Assembly (NCBI GenBank): GCA_937915285.1
Contig: CALDNG010000260.1
Span: 1-15,104 of the forward strand
Source of the DNA: an uncultured Desulfomonile sp.
GTDB lineage: Bacteria; Desulfobacterota; Desulfomonilia; Desulfomonilales; Desulfomonilaceae
Direction: 5' to 3'
DNA length: 15,104 nucleotides
Positions 1-7,505 of this stretch are shown one piece after another. The notes below the pieces were generated by a model. It ran no database searches. It was given only the letters and a program-made list of their open reading frames with translations, and had not been told where the DNA came from. How positions within the stretch are numbered: the stretch's first letter is position 1; each line of letters starts with the position of its first letter. The translations under genes and the position numbers were made by a program.

Positions 1-2
1 CC

Positions 3-3000
3 AACTCCCTCAAGGACGAACTGCTAAAACCTGCCAGCCTAGCTGAGAAGCTCGAGCTGATCACAGAATCTGTCGTGCAAATTTTTGAAGCCGATTTCTC
101 TCGCATCTGGTTGATAAAACCCGGAGACAAATGCGGTTCAGGATGTGTGCATGCCTCCGTCAATCAAGGGCCGCATGTCTGCATCCATCGTCAGAAATGT
201 TTGCATCTGGTGGCAAGTTCGGGGCGCTACACGCACATAGACGGAATAATGCATTCAAGAGTGCCCTTCGGGTGTTACAAAATCGGGCGTATCGCATCCG
301 GGGCTGATCCCAAGTTGCTGACCAACGATGTTTGCAGTGACCTTCGTATTCATGACCATCACTGGGCGAAGGATTTGGGTTTGATGTCTTTTGGAGGTTA
401 CCGGATCATATCGAGGCCCGGTGTTCCCATTGGTGTTCTTTCGTTGTTCAGCCAGAACTGCCTATCCGATGATGACAGCTTCCTGATGGAGACTATTGCC
501 AATACTGCAGCTCATGTTTTCCTGGCCGCTACGATGGAAGAAGCAGCCATCAGTGAAAGGCTCAGGTTTCAGAGATTAGCTGAGAACTCTCCATTTGGAA
601 CACTTACAATAGAGAAAGATGGATCTTTCTCCTACGCCAATCCAAAGTTCAGGGAGATGTTTGGATATGATCTGAAGGACGTCCCGAATGGGCGGGAATG
701 GTTCAGAAAGGTTTATCCTGATCCTCGTTTGAGGCATGAAGTTATCGCGTCATGGATAGATGATTTTAAGAGTCATGCCCCTGGAGAGTCAGCTCCAAAA
801 ATATTCCCTGCGGTTTGTGCCGATGGTAGCCAAAAGATAATCCATTTTAGGCATGTAAAACTTGAATCCGGCCAGAATCTCATGACCTGCGAGGACATTA
901 CCGAGCTTAAAAGGGCCGAAGAGGAGATGAAACTCAACGAGGTCCGCCTGAAAAAGATTATCGAAATCCTTCATTACAATCCTGACTCCTTGCAGGACTT
1001 CATGGATTTCGCCCTGAATGAGGCTGTGAAGCTCACACGGAGCAAGATTGGTTACATATTTCATTACGACGAGAAAACACGGCAGTTTACCCTAAATACC
1101 TGGTCCCGAAATGTTTTTAACGAGTGCCGGATTGCGGAGCCTCCGCAGGTTTATAATCTTGAGGATACTGGAATCTGGGGTGATGTTGTTCGCAGTCGTC
1201 AGCCTATGGTGGTAAATGATTTCCAGGCTCCTAACCCCTCAAAGAAAGGTCATCCGGATGGGCACGTCATTCTAAGACGGTATCTAAGCGTTCCTGTTTT
1301 CAGAAAGGACGAGATCGTAGGTGTAGTGGGGCTTGCAAACAAGGAGTTTGACTATACTCAGTCGGATATACTTCAGTTATCTCTGCTCATGGATTCCGTA
1401 TGGAAGTGTGTGGACCGTCTGGAAGCCGAGGTGGCTCTTGAAGAGCGAGAGGCCACCCTGAAAACAGTGCTTCAGTCTGCGCCAATAGGTGTTGGACTAG
1501 TGACGGATCGGGTTTTTGGATGGATAAACGAGACCACAACCCAGATGACCGGTTATTCATCGGAAGAGCTGATTGGAAAGAGCGCAAGGCTCCTCTATGA
1601 ATCTGATGATGAGTTTTTGCGTGTCGGAACGCTAAAATACAGACAGGTCGAATCACAGGGATATGGATCGATAGAGACTCGCTGGAAGTGCAAGGACGGG
1701 TCCCTGGTAGATATACTGCTGAGTTCATCGGCAATCGTTCCCGGAGATCTCTCCCGTGGGGTAGTCTTTTCAGCTCTCGACATGACAGATAGAAGGCGCT
1801 CTGAACAGGGACTTCGAGAAGCCGAAGAGCGTATGAGACTGCTTATAGAATCTGCGCCAATTGCTATAAGAATAGCCACTCAGGGCAAATATTCCTACGT
1901 GAACCCAGCCTTCCTGAAAATGTTCGGATATGATTCCCCAGACGAAATTGAGGGTCTTCCTGTTGATGCGCTTTATGTAGAATCGGACCGTCGTATCATC
2001 CGGGAACGCAATGAGAACAGGGCCAGGGGGCTAAACGTGGATTCCCATTACCGTGTTACCGGGATCAAGAGAGATGGGGCGCACTTGGACCTGGAAGCGT
2101 GGGGTAGTGAAATTATTTACAGGGGAGAACGCTCTACCTTGAGGTTCCTCATTGACGTCACCGAGTCCAATTCCTTGCGAGCCCAATTACTTCAGGCCCA
2201 GAAGATGGAGGCCGTGGGGACACTTGTTGGGGGAATTGCTCACGATTTCAACAATCTGTTGCAAGCTGTCCTGGGTTACTCAGAGTTAATGCTAAAACGA
2301 AAAAACCTGGATCAGGGCGATCACAAAAACATAACAAAAATCTATCAGGCTGCCACACGCGGCGCCGACCTGGTTAAAAGCCTTATGACATTGAGCCAGA
2401 AAGCAGAGATTAATTATGTTCCAACAGATCTTAATCACGAAATTGTGGAGGTTTCTCAACTCCTGTCGCGAACCATTCCAAAGACCATAAAGATTGAGCT
2501 GAAACTGAGCGAGGAACTGGAAGCGATTAACGCTTCGCCGTCTCATATCTGCCAGGTGCTCATGAACATTGGCGTAAATGCCAGGGACGCCATGCCATAC
2601 GGAGGTTTGCTAAGGATAGAAACCTCAAACGTCCAACTCGATGATCACTACTCACATCCCCACCTGGATGTCAAACCCGGAACATACGTGTTGCTAAACA
2701 TTTCCGACACAGGTTTCGGTATGAACGCCACGACTCTCTCACGCGTCTTTGAGCCTTTTTTCACTACTAAGGAAACGGGGAAGGGAACTGGATTGGGACT
2801 TGCCACGGTCTATGGGATTGTAAAACAGCATGGTGGGCAAATAAGTTGTTCCAGCCGCCCTGGAATCGGAACCTCTTTCAGAATATATTTTCCGGCAATT
2901 AAGGCAGTCAGCGCGTCAAGGGTATTTGAGGAGGATACAGTTCTTAAGGGTGGGTCAGAGACCATTCTACTGGTGGAGGACGATGAGTCGGTTAGGGAGT

Positions 3001-3320
3001 TGTGCAGGGATTTGCTGACGAGTTTTGGCTACAATGTCATGACCGCAGACAATGGTCGGGATGCCCTGGATCTCTATAGAAAATCGATGGAATGTGTCTC
3101 TATGATAATCCTGGATTTGATAATGCCGGTAATGGACGGTAAACAATGTCTGGATGAAATTCTTCAGATCAATCCTGCCGCCAGGGTCTTGATAGCTAGC
3201 GGATACTCCGAGGAAGATTCCATCAAGCCGTCGTGTTTAAGCGGGGCCAAAACGTTTGTTAGAAAGCCCTACAACATCAATGACCTGCTAAGCTCTGTGA
3301 GAAGAATACTAGACAATTAG
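3..3320 (+). CDS. Multi-sensor hybrid histidine kinase (GAF-PAS-GAF-PAS-PAS-HisKA-HATPase-REC), 5' partial
   Basis: Cytoplasmic-looking hybrid sensor kinase that would autophosphorylate on His and pass phosphate to its own receiver domain. Residues are numbered from a GTG at 75, but the frame is open to the window edge (24 more codons fit the GAF fold), so the true start lies upstream. Order: a Cys/His-rich GAF (about 1-155), PAS (161-280), GAF (302-454), PAS (462-578), PAS (584-700), HisKA with H-box GGIAHDFNN (His723), and HATPase with N-box NIGVNARDAM (Asn831/Asn835), DTGFGMN and GTGLGLATV. Last is a receiver (955-1079) with acidic pocket VEDD, phospho-acceptor Asp1014 (ILDLIMPVMDG) and Lys1064 (RKP). 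No transmembrane segment is visible in this part. No DNA-binding output domain follows, so signal output probably goes through a partner regulator outside the window. Ligands cannot be told from sequence. Confidence 0.95.
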   Translation, partial: NSLKDELLKPASLAEKLELITESVVQIFEADFSRIWLIKPGDKCGSGCVHASVNQGPHVCIHRQKCLHLVASSGRYTHIDGIMHSRVPFGCYKIGRIASGADPKLLTNDVCSDLRIHDHHWAKDLGLMSFGGYRIISRPGVPIGVLSLFSQNCLSDDDSFLMETIANTAAHVFLAATMEEAAISERLRFQRLAENSPFGTLTIEKDGSFSYANPKFREMFGYDLKDVPNGREWFRKVYPDPRLRHEVIASWIDDFKSHAPGESAPKIFPAVCADGSQKIIHFRHVKLESGQNLMTCEDITELKRAEEEMKLNEVRLKKIIEILHYNPDSLQDFMDFALNEAVKLTRSKIGYIFHYDEKTRQFTLNTWSRNVFNECRIAEPPQVYNLEDTGIWGDVVRSRQPMVVNDFQAPNPSKKGHPDGHVILRRYLSVPVFRKDEIVGVVGLANKEFDYTQSDILQLSLLMDSVWKCVDRLEAEVALEEREATLKTVLQSAPIGVGLVTDRVFGWINETTTQMTGYSSEELIGKSARLLYESDDEFLRVGTLKYRQVESQGYGSIETRWKCKDGSLVDILLSSSAIVPGDLSRGVVFSALDMTDRRRSEQGLREAEERMRLLIESAPIAIRIATQGKYSYVNPAFLKMFGYDSPDEIEGLPVDALYVESDRRIIRERNENRARGLNVDSHYRVTGIKRDGAHLDLEAWGSEIIYRGERSTLRFLIDVTESNSLRAQLLQAQKMEAVGTLVGGIAHDFNNLLQAVLGYSELMLKRKNLDQGDHKNITKIYQAATRGADLVKSLMTLSQKAEINYVPTDLNHEIVEVSQLLSRTIPKTIKIELKLSEELEAINASPSHICQVLMNIGVNARDAMPYGGLLRIETSNVQLDDHYSHPHLDVKPGTYVLLNISDTGFGMNATTLSRVFEPFFTTKETGKGTGLGLATVYGIVKQHGGQISCSSRPGIGTSFRIYFPAIKAVSASRVFEEDTVLKGGSETILLVEDDESVRELCRDLLTSFGYNVMTADNGRDALDLYRKSMECVSMIILDLIMPVMDGKQCLDEILQINPAARVLIASGYSEEDSIKPSCLSGAKTFVRKPYNINDLLSSVRRILDN

Positions 3321-3378
3321 CTTGCGTCGGAGCAATAACCCAAGGCTTCAGGATGTGGGCCAAGGAAATTGAGGGTGA

Positions 3379-3410
3379 AATTTCCCCTGATGTTTAGATC
3401 AGGGGAAATT
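3379..3410. terminator. Perfect 12-bp inverted repeat between convergent genes, likely bidirectional terminator
   Basis: AATTTCCCCTGA (3379-3390), an 8-nt loop, then TCAGGGGAAATT (3399-3410). It lies 58 bp after the kinase stop and 54 bp beyond the stop of the convergent CoA ligase, where a shared terminator is expected. The U-tract is short on the plus strand (GATTTTAAGG follows) and almost absent on the minus strand apart from the stem's own A/T ends, so termination efficiency is uncertain. Confidence 0.65.
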
Positions 3411-3464
3411 GATTTTAAGGGGTGAAAGCGACTTTTTAAGCATCCGTCCATATTGCTGGGGCTA

Positions 3465-4769
3465 TCAGGACTTCCTCTCGTCAATAATTCGTTTTGCCTT
3501 TCCTATGCTTCTCTCTATGCTGTCTGGGGGCAGGATTTTGACCGGGACCTTGATTCCGATGACTTGCTGTATGCGGCCGGCTATCTTTTGGACCATTTCC
3601 TGAATCTTGAATTCACCCTGTTCGTAAACAGGAGCTTTTAATTCTGTTTCGACCGATATGCGGTCAATGTAGCCCTTCTTTGCAAGCCGAATCTGATATT
3701 GAGGCTCGACCTCCTGAAATTCCATGAGAACCGTTTCTACCTGGGAAGGGAAGACATTGACTCCGCTAACGATCATCATGTCATCATACCTTCCCAGGAT
3801 TTTGTCCATGGACACCAACGTCCTGCCGCACTCGCATTTTTGTCTTCTAAGGGTGCAAATATCACGAGTCCTGAATCTGATCATCGGCATGGCTCGTCGT
3901 TGGAGGGAAGTGAATACCAGTTCACCTTCCTGACCTTCGGGTAAAGGCTCCATCGACACCGGATCAACTATTTCCGGCAAAACATGGTCCTCGTTGATGT
4001 GCAGTTTGTGATGTTCACAGGTGAAAGATACCCCTGACCCCATAAGCTCGGTGAGTCCGTAGTGTTCATAGGCGTGTATGCCTCCACGCTGTTCTATGTC
4101 CACACGCATCTCGGGACTCCATGGCTCGGCTCCGAAATGCCCCGTCTTAAGGGTGGAATTCCTGATGTCAACCCCCATTTTTTCAGCTTTTTCTATGATT
4201 GTCATGCAGTAAGAGGGGGTGCAACACAAGGCTGTGGTTCCAAAGTCTTTTATCAACATGATCTGGCGTTCCGTCATTCCGGCCCCGGAAGGTATTACTG
4301 CGCAGCCAAGCCGCATGGCTCCCTGAAGGAAGCCGAGTCCACCAGTGAAAAGGCCCATTCCGAAAGCATTCTGTAGTACTCCATCCGGTCGTAACTCCTG
4401 GGCCCACAGACCACGTGCCATACACTCTGTCCATTGGTCGAGGTCCTCTGCGGTGTATGTTCCTGTAACCGGTTTGCCGGTTGTGCCGGAAGATGCGTGT
4501 ATGCGAACTACTTGAGACATCGGAACAGCGCATAATCCAAAAGGATAGTTGTCGCGAAGATCCGTCTTCATGGTAAATGGGTATTTGTCAATGTCAGACA
4601 ATTGCTTCAAGTCTGAAGGTCTCACACCCTTGTCATCGAAGGTTTTCCTATAGAAAGGGACTTTTTCGTAGACCCATTGGAGCGTTTGTTTTAAACTCTC
4701 GAACTGAAAGTTCTTCATGCCGCCCTCGGCCATGGTCTCGAATTTTTCGTCCCAAAATTTCCTGGACAT
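3465..4769 (-). CDS. paaK: Phenylacetate-CoA ligase family enzyme (PaaK-like AMP-forming aryl-CoA ligase)
   Basis: Member of the adenylate-forming ligase family; PaaK enzymes make aryl-CoA thioesters from an aromatic acid, ATP and CoA in the cytoplasm. The 434 aa match the usual PaaK length. Visible motifs are the nucleotide-binding loop SSGTTGKP (93-100), YEHYGLTEL (234-242, the A5 motif), RFRTRDI (298-304), a C-E-C pair (Cys312/Cys314) before GRT, the hinge region GRYDDMMIVSGVNVFPSQVE (327-346) and a C-terminal SIGKAKRI with Lys424 at the usual catalytic-lysine place. The ATG at 4769 has a strong AGGAGG (4776-4781) 6-7 nt upstream. It is transcribed alone, divergent from the SGNH genes and convergent with the kinase. 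Phenylacetate is the family-name substrate, but many paralogues in anaerobes use other aromatic or archaeal/indole-type acids, so the substrate is open. Confidence 0.93.
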   Translation of the reverse strand: MSRKFWDEKFETMAEGGMKNFQFESLKQTLQWVYEKVPFYRKTFDDKGVRPSDLKQLSDIDKYPFTMKTDLRDNYPFGLCAVPMSQVVRIHASSGTTGKPVTGTYTAEDLDQWTECMARGLWAQELRPDGVLQNAFGMGLFTGGLGFLQGAMRLGCAVIPSGAGMTERQIMLIKDFGTTALCCTPSYCMTIIEKAEKMGVDIRNSTLKTGHFGAEPWSPEMRVDIEQRGGIHAYEHYGLTELMGSGVSFTCEHHKLHINEDHVLPEIVDPVSMEPLPEGQEGELVFTSLQRRAMPMIRFRTRDICTLRRQKCECGRTLVSMDKILGRYDDMMIVSGVNVFPSQVETVLMEFQEVEPQYQIRLAKKGYIDRISVETELKAPVYEQGEFKIQEMVQKIAGRIQQVIGIKVPVKILPPDSIERSIGKAKRIIDERKS

Positions 4770-4844
4770 ATCGGTCCTCCTGAAAAATTACAGGAGTTAC
4801 CCCGGTTTCAAAAACCGTTACACCGTGGAACTCCCAAAGTACAA
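4770..4844 (-). promoter_or_regulatory. Leader of the PaaK-like gene with two competing pairings, one covering the ribosome binding site
   Basis: In the minus-strand transcript three short arms compete. Arm 1 GGGAGUUCC (4835-4827) can pair with arm 2 (4801-4792) over nine pairs with one bulged U and one G-U pair, enclosing a CGGUUU/AAACCG hairpin (4817-4803). Alternatively CUCCUG inside the same arm 2 (4796-4791) pairs perfectly with CAGGAG (4782-4777), which contains the Shine-Dalgarno AGGAGG, across an 8-nt loop. The first fold leaves the SD open; the second hides it. The arms are seen directly; a regulatory role, and any ligand or protein that would select a fold, is inferred. No known riboswitch class was recognised. 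Confidence 0.45.
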
Positions 4845-4850
4845 TTTATA

Positions 4851-4879
4851 AACATAACTTGATCCTATTCCCATGTCAA
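4851..4879 (-). promoter_or_regulatory. Sigma70-type promoter for the PaaK-like gene
   Basis: Reading the minus strand, a perfect -35 TTGACA (4879-4874), a 17-nt spacer and a -10 TATGTT (4856-4851, 4 of 6 matches) are present. Transcription would begin near 4844, giving a leader of about 75 nt that contains the alternative structures described for 4770-4844. Confidence 0.6.
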
Positions 4880-4915
4880 AAGGAAACACCGCAATGATGA
4901 AGGCTGGATCAAGTC

Positions 4916-6070
4916 TTGGCCGACAGTAGCCGATCCACTGACCCGGTATTTGAAAGGAAATCCTTGGCTCATTTTCTCGAGCGCAAAATGGGAAAGAAGT
5001 CTGCCCACATTGTTTTCAGTCTTTTGGCAATAGCTATTGGTCTGGTTTTGAGTTTCGCCGTGTTGGGCATTCTTGAGTTAGGCGTACGGCTCGCACAAAG
5101 GGCTGGATTTATGATGAACCCTTCATCGGCCGAGTCAATTTTTATCAAGGGGGATTTTTATGAGCAGTTCTGGAAATTTGACGCCGACTTGGGCTATAAA
5201 CCCCCACCGGGCGCCATAGTCCAATCCACAAAGCAGAACATGGGTGGAGAAGTAATATACCATGCCAGTTACTCCACCGACAAATGGGGCAGACGATTTA
5301 CTCCAGTCGATGACCCTGCCCTCAGAGACAGATGCGCAGTATTCTTCGGTTGCTCATTCACTTTCGGAGATGGGTTGAATGACGATGAGACGCTACCATA
5401 TTTTTTCGCTAAGTTTGCATCGCGTTACAATCCGTATAACTACTCTTTTTCCGGCTATGGTCCACAGAACATGTTAGCCAGAATAGAGCAGGGGGGGCTT
5501 GTCGAGGAAATCCCGGAGCGTTGCGGAGTGATGATATGTGTAGGGGCTCATGTGGAAAGAGCTATCGGCGCTTATTACGTCTTTAATGAGTGGGGACAAA
5601 ACTTCCCGTATTATTTTATCGACAACAAAGGGGATTTGGTCAGGAATGGCTCTTTCTCAACGGGCCGACCGATAATGTCTGTGCTTTTCAGTTTTATGGC
5701 AAAAAGCCGACTGGTCAAATTAAGCGGTTTTCGCTATCCGTGGCATATAACAGATCAGGACAGGGAGTTGACAGCAAGGATAATCAAGGAGTCATTCCTG
5801 AAATTCCAAAAACAGTTTCCCGGGGTAGAGTGTTATTTCGTCAATCCACCAGGTCTCGAAAACGCTGAAGACAGAAATGATAGAAATTCTTTTAAAGGAG
5901 TCAGTCAAATTCTTGAAAAGGAAGGTATAAAAGTTCTTGATTTCAGCTCGATCAAGGAATTCCAGGATGAAAAATATTACATAAAAGGCGACCGACATCC
6001 CATGCCCATCTGGAACAGAGAATTGGCCAAACTCATTGTTGAGAGGCTTGGGATAGCTTCCAATGAGTGA
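4916..6070 (+). CDS. Membrane-anchored SGNH/GDSL-like protein, first of a tandem pair
   Basis: Probable envelope hydrolase or acyl-transferase-like protein. A hydrophobic segment at about residues 31-56 looks like a signal anchor, putting the rest outside the inner membrane. The catalytic block I is FFGCSFTFGDG with Ser147; a G-Y-G turn follows at 180-182 and the C-terminal D-x-H block is GDRHP (Asp359, His361). The block III position, expected to carry Asn in canonical SGNH enzymes, reads VGAHVER (209-215) with no obvious Asn. The start is uncertain: the listed TTG (4916) has a weak RBS, a TTG at 4964 is preceded by AAAGGA at good spacing, and an ATG lies at 4988; all keep the membrane segment. 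The 83-bp gap to the next SGNH gene suggests cotranscription. The substrate is unknown; ester removal or O-acyl transfer on polysaccharide is a family-level guess. Confidence 0.8.
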   Translation: MADSSRSTDPVFERKSLAHFLERKMGKKSAHIVFSLLAIAIGLVLSFAVLGILELGVRLAQRAGFMMNPSSAESIFIKGDFYEQFWKFDADLGYKPPPGAIVQSTKQNMGGEVIYHASYSTDKWGRRFTPVDDPALRDRCAVFFGCSFTFGDGLNDDETLPYFFAKFASRYNPYNYSFSGYGPQNMLARIEQGGLVEEIPERCGVMICVGAHVERAIGAYYVFNEWGQNFPYYFIDNKGDLVRNGSFSTGRPIMSVLFSFMAKSRLVKLSGFRYPWHITDQDRELTARIIKESFLKFQKQFPGVECYFVNPPGLENAEDRNDRNSFKGVSQILEKEGIKVLDFSSIKEFQDEKYYIKGDRHPMPIWNRELAKLIVERLGIASNE

Positions 6071-6153
6071 AGAGGACGCCAATGGAAGCCGGAATTGAGC
6101 ATGTCAAAGCCTCAGCAAGATAATAAAATCCTTACGGGCGGCTCTGAATAAAT

Positions 6154-7224
6154 ATGAAGAAGTTCCTGGTTACCCTTCTAGTCAATTTTGCTGTTCTAAG
6201 CTCTCTGATTGTGGCCATGGAGCTTATAGGTCAACTGTACTTCTTTGCAAGAAATGGAAAATTTGTGTTTCAGAAGGCGCCGGGGTACTACGGAGACCTG
6301 TTTGAAATACATCCATACCTTGCTGGCCGCCTCAGGAAAAACGCCATTCTTGAAAATTACGGCAAGCGAATAACTACTTCTGACATCCACACAAGGACCG
6401 CAGGCTGTGATCTGAGTTCCGGTAGAATTGTCAGAATTGCTGCGCTTGGCGGATCGACAACATTCGGAACAGGAGTGACCGATGAAGACACATGGCCGTA
6501 TTTGCTCCAGTCTCTATTAGGCAATAATTATTGTGTCGTCAACTTTGGTGTTCCAGGTTATTCAACTGCTGAATCGATAGTGCAGATGGCATTGATCGTT
6601 CCTGAATTCAAACCACATTTTGTTATTGTCTGTCATGGATGGAATGATATTCGAAATTATCATGAAGAAGAACTGGGAGCTGACTACTACGGTCATGGTA
6701 TCAGACAATTCGCGAACCTGTCGATCGCCGCTAATTGCACGGACCCTATGAAGAAACTGCAGGATGTCTCAGGCCTTTTTCACTACCTTACAAAAATTCG
6801 GACATTTGCATCGAGTTTCACGACTGAGTCGCCATCTAAGACTTTGGCCTACCCAGATCCCTTTGTTGACAGAATATACTTGAGGAACCTCAAGACAATA
6901 AAATTGTTGTCAGAGAATCTGTCCGCACATACGATCCTGGTTCCACAGGTTTTAAATTGGCAGAATTTCGCTGATCCAGTGGGATGGTCAAGGCACATTG
7001 ATCATAGGTCGATGCAGGAACTGGTAAACAGATTCAACGGGCTGATGCAATCGGTGTGTTCGGATGAGGAGAAATCTTGCGTATTTGTCGACATCTCACG
7101 AAATATAAAATGGACAAATGATGATTTTGTCGACAATGGCCATTTCTCGAGGACTGGTGGGCAGAAATTGGCAGAGATTCTTGCTGGGGAAATAATGATG
7201 ATATCGGGGCGACCCAATCCCTGA
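6154..7224 (+). CDS. Membrane-anchored SGNH/GDSL-type hydrolase, second of the pair
   Basis: A 356-aa SGNH hydrolase-fold protein with a short N-terminal hydrophobic signal anchor (about residues 4-24). All four SGNH blocks are readable: LGGSTTFGTG (Ser101), NFGVPGYST (Gly132/Gly135), CHGWNDIR (Asn164-Asp165) and VDNGHFS (Asp327, His330). It should therefore be a competent serine hydrolase or esterase facing the periplasm. The ATG at 6154 is fixed by an in-frame stop at 6145-6147, although the upstream Shine-Dalgarno is poor (GGGCGG-like). It follows the first SGNH gene in the same direction, but the two proteins differ greatly outside the catalytic blocks, so they are not a simple recent duplication. 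The natural substrate cannot be read from sequence; family members deacetylate glycans, cleave lipids or act on acyl esters. Confidence 0.88.
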   Translation: MKKFLVTLLVNFAVLSSLIVAMELIGQLYFFARNGKFVFQKAPGYYGDLFEIHPYLAGRLRKNAILENYGKRITTSDIHTRTAGCDLSSGRIVRIAALGGSTTFGTGVTDEDTWPYLLQSLLGNNYCVVNFGVPGYSTAESIVQMALIVPEFKPHFVIVCHGWNDIRNYHEEELGADYYGHGIRQFANLSIAANCTDPMKKLQDVSGLFHYLTKIRTFASSFTTESPSKTLAYPDPFVDRIYLRNLKTIKLLSENLSAHTILVPQVLNWQNFADPVGWSRHIDHRSMQELVNRFNGLMQSVCSDEEKSCVFVDISRNIKWTNDDFVDNGHFSRTGGQKLAEILAGEIMMISGRPNP

Positions 7225-7230
7225 CCCTGG

Positions 7231-7249
7231 CGCTTTTTCCAATAAAGCG
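7231..7249 (+). terminator. Weak hairpin after the SGNH pair
   Basis: CGCTTT (7231-7236) and AAAGCG (7244-7249) form a 6-bp stem with a 7-nt loop just after the stop of the second SGNH gene. There is no U-tract behind it, so it is at best a weak or factor-assisted terminator. Confidence 0.25.
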
Positions 7250-7295
7250 ACCCAATTAAGCCCTTTTCTATCAGGTGACATGATGGACATTTTGG

Positions 7296-7325
7296 TTGAC
7301 TGGAGTTCGAATCGTAATGTAAATT
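7296..7325 (+). promoter_or_regulatory. Possible promoter of the liv-type cassette
   Basis: TTGACT (7296-7301, 5 of 6 to the -35 consensus) is followed after 18 nt by TAAATT (7320-7325, 4 of 6 to the -10). It lies about 180 bp before the binding-protein start, leaving a long leader that includes a small perfect hairpin CGGCGT-TC-ACGCCG at 7464-7477. Confidence 0.35.
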
Positions 7326-7505
7326 TAAAAGTTCTAGGTTGAAATATTTTTTTTAGAAAACCGATCGTGACTGTTATGCGTCCGTGATGGAAAGACGTGA
7401 GGGATGTCTGCCCCTGTTTTGCAGGACAACTCAGGTTCTTTAGCCATTCTAGGGCGCTCAAAACGGCGTTCACGCCGCACTATCCCGAATCAAGGAGTTG
7501 GCCGA

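Noticed and set aside
7404..7505. Upstream in-frame ATG extension of the LivK-type protein
   Set aside because: It would bury the signal peptide behind 34 polar residues and lacks a spaced RBS; the ATG at 7506 has AAGGAG and begins a normal signal peptide.
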